Assembly (NCBI GenBank): GCA_022376925.1
Contig: JAIOJX010000004.1
Coordinates: forward strand, 121,979,123-122,043,122
DNA: 64,000 bases
From: Tragulus kanchil
Lineage: Eukaryota > Chordata > Mammalia > Artiodactyla > Tragulidae
Direction of reading: 5' to 3'
Notes under the pieces: model-generated
Databases searched by the model: none
What the model was told of the DNA's origin: nothing
The model's input: only the letters and a program-made list of their open reading frames with translations
Shown here: piece by piece, positions 10,236-21,291 of the stretch
How the letters are laid out: every line of letters starts with the position of its first letter
Numbering within the stretch: the first letter of the stretch is position 1
Translations under genes and position numbers: made by a program

Positions 10236-10488
10236 GAGGAACACATGTGCATCGATGCACTCCCACTTCCATATCCCTCTACTTAACCCCCCTAATTGTA
10301 TATAATTATTTTATATTGTTATGTTAATCACGTTTCCATTGTGGGCTTGCAATTGTAATGATTTGAGGCGGGGGGCTGGGGAGGAGTTCGGCTATTGATT
10401 GTGAAAACTGATAAATGTCTTCTTTTATCGTGAGAAAAAATCTATCCTGGTAAGAGTGCAATTTATAACATGAATCTCGACCCAATGT

Positions 10489-10806
10489 ATAGTTGGCTCT
10501 CAGGATCCACAGGTAATTAGTGTCAGGACTTCCCTTAGATACTGAAATCTCAGGATGCTCAAGCCATATATATGACAGGGTGTAGTATTTGCACATGGGT
10601 TACACATATCCTTCCATATATGCTTCAGATCATTTCCAGATTACTTTTAATACCTACTACAATGTAAATGCTATGTAAAAAGTTTTTGATGTATAGAAAG
10701 TTCAGGTTTTACTTTGGGGAACTTGTTAGAAATTTTTTTGAACATTTTCAATTCACAGTTGGTACTCTGCAAATGCAGAGCCCACAGATATAGAGTGCCA
10801 ACTGTA
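10489..10806. mobile_element. Non-autonomous DNA transposon, pogo/Tigger-like
   Basis: Bounded by inverted ends TAGTTGGCTCTC and, in reverse, TACAGTTGGCACTC, with a TA at both edges as in the Tc1/mariner superfamily. The interior (GGATGCTCAAGCC, GTGTAGTATTTGCAC, CTACTACAATGTAAATGCTA) resembles a common eutherian Tigger-related element. It has no transposase. The minus-strand frame near 10324-10596 is not a gene. Confidence 0.75.
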
Positions 10807-11032
10807 TTCATTTTTGTTAACATTAAAATAGGGGTCCCTACAGGCAAAATTTAAGAGAATTCAGCACCACCAAACCAGGTGTACAACAAATGCTAAAGGA
10901 GCTTTTCTGAGTGGGAAACACAAGAGAAGGAAAAGACCTACACAAAATAAACCCCAAACAATCAAGATAATGGTAAAGGATCATGCATGTCAATAATTAC
11001 CTTAAATGTAAATGGGTTAAAAGCATAAACCA

Positions 11033-11304
11033 GGGCTTCCCTGGTGGTCCTGTGGGTAAGGACACTGCCTGGCAGTGCAAGGGGCGCCAGTTAGATCCCT
11101 GGCCTGTAAAGATCCCACGTGATGCAGAGCGGCTGGACAGACGTGTCCAACCGCTGAGCCAGAGCCCTGGAGCACATGCGCCCAGAGCCGGTGCTCTGCG
11201 ACCAGAGAGGCCACTGCGATGGGAGGCCCACACGGGCCAAAGAACAAAGATGGATGAAAACAGATAAATGAAAGACCAATAGAAGTGGCAAAAACAAAAA
11301 AAAA
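11033..11304 (+). mobile_element. Bov-tA type SINE, duplicated copy
   Basis: Same insertion as 9931-10202, repeated by duplication 4. The flanking old-L1 text is identical, which shows it is a copied locus and not an independent insertion. Confidence 0.9.
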
Positions 11305-11590
11305 AGCATGAACCAAAAGACATAGACTGGCTGGGCAGAGGAACACATGTGCATCGATGCACTCCCACTTCCATATCCCTCTACTTAACCCCCCTAATTG
11401 TATATAATTATTTTATATTGTTATGTTAATCACGTTTCCATTGTGGGCTTGCAATTGTAATGATTTGAGGCGGGGGGCTGGGGAGGAGTTCGGCTATTGA
11501 TTGTGAAAACTGATAAATGTCTTCTTTTATCGTGAGAAAAAATCTATCCTGGTAAGAGTGCAATTTATAACATGAATCTCGACCCAATGT

Positions 11591-11909
11591 ATAGTTGGCT
11601 CTCAGGATCCACAGGTAATTAGTGTCAGGACTTCCCTTAGATACTGAAATCTCAGGATGCTCAAGCCATATATATGACAGGGTGTAGTATTTGCACATGG
11701 GTTACACATATCCTTCCATATATGCTTCAGATCATTTCCAGATTACTTTTAATACCTACTACAATGTAAATGCTATGTAAAAAGTTTTTGATGTATAGAA
11801 AGTTCAGGTTTTACTTTGGGGAACTTGTTAGAAATTTTTTTGAACATTTTCAATTCACAGTTGGTACTCTGCAAATGCAGAGCCCACAGATATAGAGTGC
11901 CAACTGTAT
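11591..11909. mobile_element. Pogo/Tigger-like transposon, duplicated copy
   Basis: Second copy of 10489-10806 with the same inverted ends and TA edges, in duplication 4. Confidence 0.75.
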
Positions 11910-11947
11910 TCATTTTTTGTTAACATTAAAATAGGGGTCCCTACAGG

Positions 11948-12930
11948 AATCTTAAGATGAGGCAGTTTCTGTACAAGACTCAGTTGCTGTTCCATAACAT
12001 AAAATCTAAGCAAACTAGGAATTCAAGCAGGAATCAGGGATGCAGTGACATCATCAGAGCCCATGGAAGCCAGCAGATTAAAAAGGAGACGTAGCAGGAA
12101 ATCGTAAAACTCAAAGCTGGCTATGGTCACAAGACTAGAGGAATATAAGCTCTATTCCATGGCAATAGAGGTTCTTCGTTAGATGATCCCTTTTATTCTC
12201 ACATACCAAAAGTGTAGCCTCAAAAGTTAAACTCGGAGAAAGTATTTGCAGCTTATCAAAGAATGATGGAAGGGAGAATAAAGGCCTGATTAAGTCTTGA
12301 TCACTGAAATAGTAGAACAAAAGTGTCTTAAAAGCAAGAATGGTACAAAAAGAAATAAAAAGAAATAACATGGTCATGGTCCAGTTTCATCCATAATGGA
12401 GTCACTATTATTGAACTTAACTTCTTGCTATAAACAAGTACAAAATCTAGACAAAACATGTATAGCAACTGTTTGCAGGCAATGGACAGCGGCCACTCAC
12501 AGGGCTATAGTTCTACAGAGGAAAGAGCAACCAAAATAAACGTCACACAAACCCCAGATTTCTTCCTAAGGGCATTTTCCAAACCACAGCTCAGGGAAAT
12601 AGAGTCTAAATAAAGACACTAGTCTTATTGGACAGCAGAAACAGAGATCAGAGTTCAGGGCAGCCAAGAAAACTAGAATGGAGTAGCTGAGTCCTGGAGA
12701 GAAAAAAACTAAAGAGAAGGAGCCTTAATTATGTATGTAAAATTTCCCCTCTGGCACTTAGTTAACTTCTAAGAAGCAATTATGGAAGGAAAAGCTTTGG
12801 AAACCCAGGAAAGCTAGTCACTGAGACGCTGGCAATCAGAGCAAAGATTTCCAGGGCCATGGAGTTCAGTCCAAGAGTCAGAGAGCATTCAATTGATATC
12901 CCAGAAAAGTCACCTTCTAGGATGTGGAAT
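11948..12930. other. Unique non-coding DNA
   Basis: Single-copy stretch of nearly 1 kb. No element or gene recognised; the minus-strand frame at 12135-12377 has a hydrophobic composition that AT-rich DNA yields by chance. Confidence 0.6.
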
Positions 12931-12945
12931 AAAAATCTCCCCCTA

Positions 12946-13120
12946 ACCTACAACCATTTGGGGAGATGGTCTGGAGGGATGGGAGGGGGGAACTAGGTGG
13001 GGGGAGGGTCCAGGGTTATGCATATGAATGATCTGGGAACACACATGTAAAAAATAAAAATAATAATAATAATAAAAAAAGATGTTAAAAAAAAAAAAAG
13101 AGTTAACCTAAAAAAAAAAA
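12946..13120 (+). mobile_element. 5'-truncated L1 3' end
   Basis: About 170 bp with the same G-rich 3'UTR as the younger L1 (GGTCTGGAGGGATGGGAGGG, TGCATATGAATGATCTGGGA), then AATAAT repeats and two A runs separated by GAGTTAACCT. Flanks AAAAATCTCCCCCTA before and AAAATCTCCCCCTA after give a clear target-site duplication. Confidence 0.85.
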
Positions 13121-13349
13121 AAAAAAAAATCTCCCCCTAGTATAAGGTCTATAGCAAAACTGAAATAGACTTGCCCAAGCAAAGCTTAAAACTATCTTGG
13201 CAAAATGAAAGTGATCCAAAAGTAATTTTACTCCTTGCTAGAACAAAATGTAACATTTTTTAGAACATAATTCTGAGCATCTTGAACATATACACAATGC
13301 TAGTTACATAATCAAAAATTACTAAACATGTCAAGAATTTTAAAAGTCT

Positions 13350-14180
13350 TATAACTGACAGAATCAGAAAATCATAATTTACAGAATAATTTAAAATAAC
13401 TATGATTAATATATTTAAGAGAGATGGACAGAAAAGGTAAGAAATACAGACTTTTAATGATAGACTAAAATCTATTAAAAAGTAAAATGGACATTATAGA
13501 ATTAGAAAATACACTATCTGAGTTTAAGAAAGCATTATATAGTCAATACCAGACTGGAAACAGAAAGCTGTATTGGTGAATTTTAAGACAAATCAACAGA
13601 AAAATGTCACAATGAAAGTGCAGAAATAGAAAGGAACTACCCAAAAAAGAAATTCAAGATTTAGAATGAGACAAAGCTAAACTTCAACTAACATTTGTTC
13701 TAGACAAATTTGTTCTGGAACTTACTAAAAATAAGCCTTGGAAAGGTAAAAAAGATTCCAATCAACTCAAGAATATCCTACAACAAAGCCTAAAAATATT
13801 ACAGAAATACAAAGGAATCCAGTACCTAACAACATAAAATTCAGGAAATGCACTGTTCTAAGGTCTCATGATCTGTGTAAGTATATTATTTGAAAGCAGA
13901 TTGTGATATGTTAAATATTTATACTGCAAATACTTGAGTAAGCAGCCAGAGTGAACTCTTAGCAAACCAAGAATGAGCCCTAATATAAAACTATAAATTC
14001 TGGATAATAATCATCCAGAGTATTAGTGTAATAATTAGTATTAGCATAGCTTCATAAATTGTAAGAATCTACCACTCTGGTGAGGGATGTTAATAATGGG
14101 AGAGACTATGCATCTTGTGGGAGCAGGAGCTAAAGGAGAAAGCTTCATTTTCTGTGAGCCTAAAACTACTATAATATATA
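13350..14180 (+). mobile_element. L1M-type fragment (ORF1-like text and 3' end)
   Basis: AAATAACTATGATTAATATA and following text resemble degraded ORF1 of an old L1. From about 13950 the sequence shows the L1M 3'UTR: AACTCTTAGCAAACCAAGAA, CTACCACTCTGGTGAGGGATG, TGTTAATAATGGGAGAGACT and CCTAAAACTACTATAA. Both parts are non-coding now. A second copy lies at about 14356-15186. Confidence 0.65.
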
Positions 14181-14355
14181 AAATCTGTTAAACACACAAA
14201 CACGCATGTATGAGCATGGACACACACACAAATATGGCACAAATAAAAATTAATAAAACAGTAGATGTAAACATAATTCTGAGCATCTTGAACATATACA
14301 CAATGCTAGTTACATAATCAAAAATTACTAAACATGTCAAGAATTTTAAAAGTCT

Positions 14356-15186
14356 TATAACTGACAGAATCAGAAAATCATAATTTACAGAATAATTTAA
14401 AATAACTATGATTAATATATTTAAGAGAGATGGACAGAAAAGGTAAGAAATACAGACTTTTAATGATAGACTAAAATCTATTAAAAAGTAAAATGGACAT
14501 TATAGAATTAGAAAATACACTATCTGAGTTTAAGAAAGCATTATATAGTCAATACCAGACTGGAAACAGAAAGCTGTATTGGTGAATTTTAAGACAAATC
14601 AACAGAAAAATGTCACAATGAAAGTGCAGAAATAGAAAGGAACTACCCAAAAAAGAAATTCAAGATTTAGAATGAGACAAAGCTAAACTTCAACTAACAT
14701 TTGTTCTAGACAAATTTGTTCTGGAACTTACTAAAAATAAGCCTTGGAAAGGTAAAAATGATTCCAATCAACTCAAGAATATCCTACAACAAAGCCTAAA
14801 AATATTACAGAAATACAAAGGAATCCAGTACCTAACAACATAAAATTCAGGAAATGCACTGTTCTAAGGTCTCATGATCTGTGTAAGTATATTATTTGAA
14901 AGCAGATTGTGATATGTTAAATATTTATACTGCAAATACTTGAGTAAGCAGCCAGAGTGAACTCTTAGCAAACCAAGAATGAGCCCTAATATAAAACTAT
15001 AAATTCTGGATAATAATCATCCAGAGTATTAGTGTAATAATTAGTATTAGCATAGCTTCATAAATTGTAAGAATCTACCACTCTGGTGAGGGATGTTAAT
15101 AATGGGAGAGACTATGCATCTTGTGGGAGCAGGAGCTAAAGGAGAAAGCTTCATTTTCTGTGAGCCTAAAACTACTATAATATATA
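14356..15186 (+). mobile_element. L1M-type fragment, duplicated copy
   Basis: Copy of the preceding fragment, produced by duplication 5 (shift 1006). Confidence 0.65.
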
Positions 15187-15374
15187 AAATCTGTTAAACA
15201 CACAAACACGCATGTATGAGCATGGACACACACACAAATATGGCACAAATAAAAATTAATAAAACAGTAGATGTAAACACAATTCTATCTGTGATAACAA
15301 AATTCTAAAGTGAACCCCTAGTATTTATGCCCTAATCCCTAGAGTCCCTATGAATATGTCCATATGTCACAGGT

Positions 15375-15522
15375 TTCTATTGCAGCTGTTCAATCCCATT
15401 ATTGTAGCTAGAACCCTAATATTCCAGACAATATATAAATCAATGGACATGGCTATGTTCCAATAAAACTTTACTTAGAGAGTGGGTTGGATTTGACCTA
15501 CAAGCTACAGTTTACCAACCAC
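15375..15522 (+). mobile_element. MER20-like hAT DNA transposon fragment
   Basis: ATGGACATGGCTATGTTCCA, ATAAAACTTTACTTAGAGAG and TACAGTTTACCAACCAC follow the order of the 3' half of the eutherian MER20 element. There is no coding capacity. Duplicated at 16427-16574. Confidence 0.7.
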
Positions 15523-15599
15523 TAACATAAAAAAAATCCTAAGGATCCTACAGAAAAGATCCTAAAGTTAATACTAGAATTTAGAAAGGTTCCAGGATA

Positions 15600-15860
15600 A
15601 AAAGGTCAGTATACCAAAAGTCAACTGTATTTTTATATAGTCACAATAAAACTGAAATTATTAAATTATTGCCAATAACATTAAAAATATGATGTATTTA
15701 GGGACAGATTTTTAACAAAGTATTTAATGTACAAATTTATACAATTAAAAACCACAAAACGTCACTGAGATAAACTAAAGAAGGCCCTAATAAACAGACA
15801 TATCATACTTAATGGTTTGGAAGGCTGAATATCACTAATCATTTCAGGTGTTTCCTATTT
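15600..15860 (+). mobile_element. L1 ORF2 internal fragment
   Basis: AAAGTCAACTGTATTTTTAT, ATTGCCAATAACATTAAAAA and CATACTTAATGGTTTGGAAG are decayed ORF2 text downstream of the reverse transcriptase region. No frame survives. Duplicated at about 16652-16912. Confidence 0.6.
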
Positions 15861-16029
15861 GATCTATACCCTCTATATACTGTGCCATTTCTTATACAAA
15901 CATATCTATGATGAAGTTTAATTTTATAAATTAAGCACAGTGAAAGATAAATGGTGATATAATCAAACAACTATAACAATACACTGTAAAAGTTATGTAA
16001 ATACAACCTGTTTCCCTCTCAAAATATAT

Positions 16030-16289
16030 AACTGTGTTAGCCAAGACATGGAAGCAACCTAAGTGTCCATGAACAGATAAAAGGATAAAGATGTGGGGTG
16101 AGGGGTGCAGGTGTATCATGGAATTTTTCTCAGCCATTAAAAAATGAGATACTGCCCTCTGCAACAACATGGACGGACCTATAAGTTACCATACTGAGTG
16201 AAGTCCAAGAAAGACAAACATGATATAAGTTATATGCAGAACCTAGAAAATACATACAAACTTACTTGCAAAACAGAAACAGACTCACA
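16030..16289 (+). mobile_element. L1 ORF2 3' end, first copy
   Basis: AAGACATGGAAGCAACCTAA, GTGTCCATGAACAGATAAAA and CAACATGGACGGACCTATA are the ORF2 C-terminal end of an artiodactyl L1. It is cut at the duplication junction; the full version is at 17082-17665. The minus-strand 79-codon frames at 15931 and 16983 are shadows. Confidence 0.8.
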
Positions 16290-16426
16290 AACACGCATGT
16301 ATGAAAAAAAATGTTTCAGTAGATGTAAACACAATTCTATCTGTGATAACAAAATTCTAAAGTGAACCCCTAGTATTTATGCCCTAATCCCTAGAGTCCC
16401 TATGAATATGTCCATATGTCACAGGT

Positions 16427-16574
16427 TTCTATTGCAGCTGTTCAATCCCATTATTGTAGCTAGAACCCTAATATTCCAGACAATATATAAATCAATGGAC
16501 ATGGCTATGTTCCAATAAAACTTTACTTAGAGAGTGGGTTGGATTTGACCTACAAGCTACAGTTTACCAACCAC
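16427..16574 (+). mobile_element. MER20-like fragment, duplicated copy
   Basis: Copy of 15375-15522 shifted by 1052 bp. Confidence 0.7.
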
Positions 16575-17081
16575 TAACATAAAAAAAATCCTAAGGATCC
16601 TACAGAAAAGATCCTAAAGTTAATACTAGAATTTAGAAAGGTTCCAGGATAAAAAGGTCAGTATACCAAAAGTCAACTGTATTTTTATATAGTCACAATA
16701 AAACTGAAATTATTAAATTATTGCCAATAACATTAAAAATATGATGTATTTAGGGACAGATTTTTAACAAAGTATTTAATGTACAAATTTATACAATTAA
16801 AAACCACAAAACGTCACTGAGATAAACTAAAGAAGGCCCTAATAAACAGACATATCATACTTAATGGTTTGGAAGGCTGAATATCACTAATCATTTCAGG
16901 TGTTTCCTATTTGATCTATACCCTCTATATACTGTGCCATTTCTTATACAAACATATCTATGATGAAGTTTAATTTTATAAATTAAGCACAGTGAAAGAT
17001 AAATGGTGATATAATCAAACAACTATAACAATACACTGTAAAAGTTATGTAAATACAACCTGTTTCCCTCTCAAAATATAT

Positions 17082-17665
17082 AACTGTGTTAGCCAAGACA
17101 TGGAAGCAACCTAAGTGTCCATGAACAGATAAAAGGATAAAGATGTGGGGTGAGGGGTGCAGGTGTATCATGGAATTTTTCTCAGCCATTAAAAAATGAG
17201 ATACTGCCCTCTGCAACAACATGGACGGACCTATAAGTTACCATACTGAGTGAAGTCCAAGAAAGACAAACATGATATAAGTTATATGCAGAACCTAGAA
17301 AATACATACAAACTTACTTGCAAAACAGAAACAGACTCACAGACACAGAAAGCAAACATGATTATCAAAAGAGAAAGTGGTACAGGGATAAATTAGGATT
17401 CTGGGGATAACAGATACACACCACTATATACAAAATAAACAAAAAATTAGGATTCTGGGGATAACAGATACACACCACTATATACAAAATAAACAACAAA
17501 AATTTACTCTATAGCACAGGGAACTATATTCAGTATTTTTTAATAACCTATAAGAAGAATCGGGAAAAAATATGTGTGTACAACTGATCACTTTTCTGAT
17601 ATAGCTTATACCTGAAATTAATAAAATACTGTAAATCAGTTATACATCAATAAATAAAAATAAAA
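17082..17665 (+). mobile_element. L1 ORF2 end and 3'UTR with A-rich tail
   Basis: Continues past the duplication into the 3'UTR typical of artiodactyl L1s: ATAGCACAGGGAACTATATT, then TGTAAATCAGTTATACATCA and an AATAAATAAAAATAAAA tail. Non-coding through many stops. A 54 bp tandem copy lies inside the 3'UTR. Confidence 0.85.
17391..17503 (+). repeat. 54 bp tandem duplication inside the L1 3'UTR
   Basis: AATTAGGATTCTGGGGATAA through CAAAATAAACAA occurs twice at a distance of 54 bp (17391 and 17445). It is much shorter than the 1.1 kb pattern and could be a real local slippage event. Confidence 0.9.
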
Positions 17666-17689
17666 TATCCTATTCTAAAATGCAATACC

Positions 17690-18370
17690 TTTTCCCCTTG
17701 AACAAAGAACTTATCATCCATTGTGGCGTAACTTTTGCAGTTTGAGGTAAGACAGCAAAACTAACCCAGATTTCTTTTACCCTTCTTCCCAATTTCAGAT
17801 TTATTCTTACCGTAGACCTTAGCAATCTCAGCATACTATTTGTCTTGTGAAGCAGAGAACTTTCATTTTCTCCCTGAAATTAACCACTCTCAGTTTCTCT
17901 TTGGCATAGCTAAATTGTCGGCATCACTACTCTTGTGCTTCGGGGCCACTGGTAAATTAAAGTATTCCCTGAACACAAGCAGCGCCTGAGAGAGTGGTCT
18001 TTGTGACAAAGATCATCTCAGTTAACCACAGAGGTGATGTCTGTCCCAAGCAGGCTGGAAGCAGGAAGGTGCAAGATTTCATTATGCTACTAAGAATGGT
18101 GCACAATGTCAAGAAACTTCTGAAATAACTGTAAAGTTTTTCAACTTCATAGTTTTATGGACCACAGTTGACCACAGATAACTGAAACCAAAGCAAGCCA
18201 TGGGTAAGGAGGAACTACTTTCTAAGAATTCATTATTTATAAGACAGTTCTCTTAAACATGGCACAGGGTAAGCATAAAATAGATATGTTACGTTATTGT
18301 TCCTGGAGGAGATTCAAGAAAACTTTGGAGGTACACCAAGATTCTACATATAAAATTACTTTGATTTTAA
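17690..18370. other. Unique non-coding DNA (first of two copies)
   Basis: Between the L1 tail and the BovB insertion. I recognise no element or gene. The same block is at about 18809-19489. Confidence 0.6.
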
Positions 18371-18377
18371 TGTTGGT

Positions 18378-18758
18378 AGTTGTTGTCGTTCAGTCATTCT
18401 GTTGTGTATGACTTTTTGTGAGCCCATGGTTCTAACTGTTGCTTCTTGATCTGTATACAGGCTTCTTAGGAAGCAAGTGGACCTTAGGAAGCACTCCTAT
18501 GAACAAAGCCAGTGGAGGGGATAGAATTATATCTGAGATATTTCAAATCCTAAAAAATGATGCTGCTAAAATGTTGTACTCAATATGCCAGCAAATTTGG
18601 AAAACTCTTCAATTGGACACAAGACTGGAAAAGGCGGGAGGTAAGTTTTCATTGCAATCTCAAAGAAGGGCAATGCCAAAAAACATTCAAACTACTTTAC
18701 AGTTATGATCATTTCACATGCTAGATGGGTAACGTTTAAAATTCTTCAGAGTAGGTTT
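18378..18758. mobile_element. BovB insertion with internal inversion (copy 1)
   Basis: Three pieces. 18378-18429 is a BovB 3' end on the minus strand (reverse complement ends ACTGAACGACAACAAC). 18430-18472 is an internal BovB piece, also minus; its complement matches 27936-27979. From 18473 the BovB text runs on the plus strand (GCAAGTGGACCTTAGGAAGC), matching 27425 onward. The plus and minus pieces come from neighbouring parts of BovB, as expected for a minus-strand copy with an inverted 5' part. The 89-codon frame at 18439-18708 crosses the inversion and is not a gene. Confidence 0.8.
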
Positions 18759-19496
18759 AAATCTAAATCAATAAATAAAATAAAATACCTATTCTAAAAT
18801 GCAATACCTTTTCCCCTTGAACAAAGAACTTATCATCCATTGTGGCGTAACTTTTGCAGTTTGAGGTAAGACAGCAAAACTAACCCAGATTTCTTTTACC
18901 CTTCTTCCCAATTTCAGATTTATTCTTACCGTAGACCTTAGCAATCTCAGCATACTATTTGTCTTGTGAAGCAGAGAACTTTCATTTTCTCCCTGAAATT
19001 AACCACTCTCAGTTTCTCTTTGGCATAGCTAAATTGTCGGCATCACTACTCTTGTGCTTCGGGGCCACTGGTAAATTAAAGTATTCCCTGAACACAAGCA
19101 GCGCCTGAGAGAGTGGTCTTTGTGACAAAGATCATCTCAGTTAACCACAGAGGTGATGTCTGTCCCAAGCAGGCTGGAAGCAGGAAGGTGCAAGATTTCA
19201 TTATGCTACTAAGAATGGTGCACAATGTCAAGAAACTTCTGAAATAACTGTAAAGTTTTTCAACTTCATAGTTTTATGGACCACAGTTGACCACAGATAA
19301 CTGAAACCAAAGCAAGCCATGGGTAAGGAGGAACTACTTTCTAAGAATTCATTATTTATAAGACAGTTCTCTTAAACATGGCACAGGGTAAGCATAAAAT
19401 AGATATGTTACGTTATTGTTCCTGGAGGAGATTCAAGAAAACTTTGGAGGTACACCAAGATTCTACATATAAAATTACTTTGATTTTAATGTTGGT

Positions 19497-20068
19497 AGTT
19501 GTTGTCGTTCAGTCATTCTGTTGTGTATGACTTTTTGTGAGCCCATGGTTCTAACTGTTGCTTCTTGATCTGTATACAGGCTTCTTAGGAAGCAAGTGGA
19601 CCTTAGGAAGCACTCCTATGAACAAAGCCAGTGGAGGGGATAGAATTATATCTGAGATATTTCAAATCCTAAAAAATGATGCTGCTAAAATGTTGTACTC
19701 AATATGCCAGCAAATTTGGAAAACTCTTCAATTGGACACAAGACTGGAAAAGGCGGGAGGTAAGTTTTCATTGCAATCTCAAAGAAGGGCAATGCCAAAA
19801 AACATTCAAACTACTTTACAGTTATGATCATTTCACATGCTAGATGGGTAACGTTTAAAATTCTTCAGAGTAGGTTTCGACAGTATGATAACTGAGAGCT
19901 TCCAGATGTACAAGCTGAATTTAGAAAAGGCAGAGGAATCAGCCATCAAACTGCCAACATCCCTTGGATCATAGAAAAAGCATGGAAATTCCAGAAAAAC
20001 ATCTACTTCTGCTTTATTGACTATGCTAAAGTCTTTGTGTGAATCACAACAAACTCTGGAAAATCCTT
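19497..20068. mobile_element. BovB insertion with internal inversion (copy 2, longest)
   Basis: Same three-part structure, here continuing to AAACTCTGGAAAATCC at about 20066, which gives the full inverted plus-strand part (about 475 bp). The text covers the N-terminal half of the reverse transcriptase region (ATGAACAAAGCCAGTGG, CCAGATGTACAAGCTGAATT, CTTTATTGACTATGC) with frame breaks. Confidence 0.8.
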
Positions 20069-20614
20069 ATGTTGGCATTAATATTATGGTGTTAAAGTCA
20101 AAAGGCTCTAGTATATTGATCTGATGGAAAGAGTCATTTTAAATAAGCAGCATGGATAATCAACCAATTCCTTAATATTTCACCCAGAAATAATTCCTCA
20201 CTAACTATGCCAAGAACAGAAATAAAGTAGTCCAAAATGAGGTTCTACATATAACCAAGAACACATTATGATTTCAATGCTGACTTCATTTAAAAAATTA
20301 TTCTTCTCTCAAATGGGATTAAGCAGATTGTGGAGAAAGATATTTAACTGGCTGACTAAGACTATCAACTCATGTAAGGATTTTTAAATGAATAACAGAG
20401 CCATAAAATACATGGAATATATTTTTTTTCTTTTTTTCATGGAATATATTTTTAATTTCCAAGAAACAGATCATTTTAACTCTGTTATCATGCTTACAGT
20501 AATAACACTGAAATTAAAGAATTTCCTTTCCTACATTCTCCAAACTATTTTGTAACTTTGGTCCAAAAGCAAAGTTCAATATTGAAATTTTTCAAAAAAT
20601 TTAAATGAAGTAAA
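20069..20614. other. Unique AT-rich non-coding DNA
   Basis: Follows the BovB insertion. It contains two nearby copies of CATGGAATATATTTTT. No gene seen. Further copies are at about 21177-21722 and, in part, 22411-22811. Confidence 0.55.
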
Positions 20615-21176
20615 CGTTCAGTCATTCTGTTGTGTATGACTTTTGTGAGCCCATGGTTCTAACTGTTGCTTCTTGATCTGTATACAGGCTTCTTAGGAAG
20701 CAAGTGGACCTTAGGAAGCACTCCTATGAACAAAGCCAGTGGAGGGGATAGAATTATATCTGAGATATTTCAAATCCTAAAAAATGATGCTGCTAAAATG
20801 TTGTACTCAATATGCCAGCAAATTTGGAAAACTCTTCAATTGGACACAAGACTGGAAAAGGCGGGAGGTAAGTTTTCATTGCAATCTCAAAGAAGGGCAA
20901 TGCCAAAAAACATTCAAACTACTTTACAGTTATGATCATTTCACATGCTAGATGGGTAACGTTTAAAATTCTTCAGAGTAGGTTTCGACAGTATGATAAC
21001 TGAGAGCTTCCAGATGTACAAGCTGAATTTAGAAAAGGCAGAGGAATCAGCCATCAAACTGCCAACATCCCTTGGATCATAGAAAAAGCATGGAAATTCC
21101 AGAAAAACATCTACTTCTGCTTTATTGACTATGCTAAAGTCTTTGTGTGAATCACAACAAACTCTGGAAAATCCTT
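20615..21176. mobile_element. BovB insertion with internal inversion (copy 3)
   Basis: Third copy, starting at CGTTCAGTCATTCTG. It lost the outermost bases of the BovB 3' end at the duplication junction and one T in a T run. Confidence 0.8.
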
Positions 21177-21291
21177 ATGTTGGCATTAATATTATGGTGT
21201 TAAAGTCAAAAGGCTCTAGTATATTGATCTGATGGAAAGAGTCATTTTAAATAAGCAGCATGGATAATCAACCAATTCCTTAATATTTCAC

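Larger units (their letters stand above)
9742..11947. repeat. Direct duplication 4 (shift 1102-1103 bp)
   Basis: 9742-10844 recurs at 10844-11947; the copies abut with one shared base. The only clear difference is one extra T in a T run (about 11913). It overlaps duplication 3 over 9742-10058, so that 317 bp block exists three times (8569, 9742, 10844). Confidence 0.95.
13264..15279. repeat. Direct duplication 5 (shift 1006 bp)
   Basis: 13264-14273 recurs at 14270-15279 with a constant shift; the copies overlap by the 4 bp AACA. I see one substitution (AAAAAAGATTCC versus AAAAATGATTCC). This is the shortest shift in the window. Confidence 0.95.
15265..17341. repeat. Direct duplication 6 (shift 1052 bp)
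   Basis: 15265-16289 recurs at 16317-17341. The 27 bp between them (16290-16316) is patchy: ACACGCATGTATGA matches text at about 14201 and 15207, followed by an A run. So the filler looks copied from about 1-2 kb upstream. It overlaps duplication 5 by 15 bp. Confidence 0.95.
17646..19877. repeat. Direct duplication 7 (shift 1119-1121 bp)
   Basis: 17646-18758 recurs at 18767-19877. The 8 bp filler AAATCTAA separates them, and a 2 bp difference lies within the first 25 bases of the second copy. The unit starts in an L1 tail and ends inside a BovB fragment. Confidence 0.95.

Noticed and set aside
13264..15279. Pairs of 1 kb direct repeats as retroviral LTRs
   Set aside because: Copies abut without an internal region, lack TG...CA ends, and contain unrelated pieces of LINEs and unique DNA. 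No gag or pol text was seen.
18439..18708. 89-codon frame present three times (18439, 19558, 20666), ending near a GGTAAG that resembles a splice donor
   Set aside because: The text is BovB, crosses an inversion point, and is tripled by overlapping duplications. The GGTAAG corresponds to normal BovB sequence.
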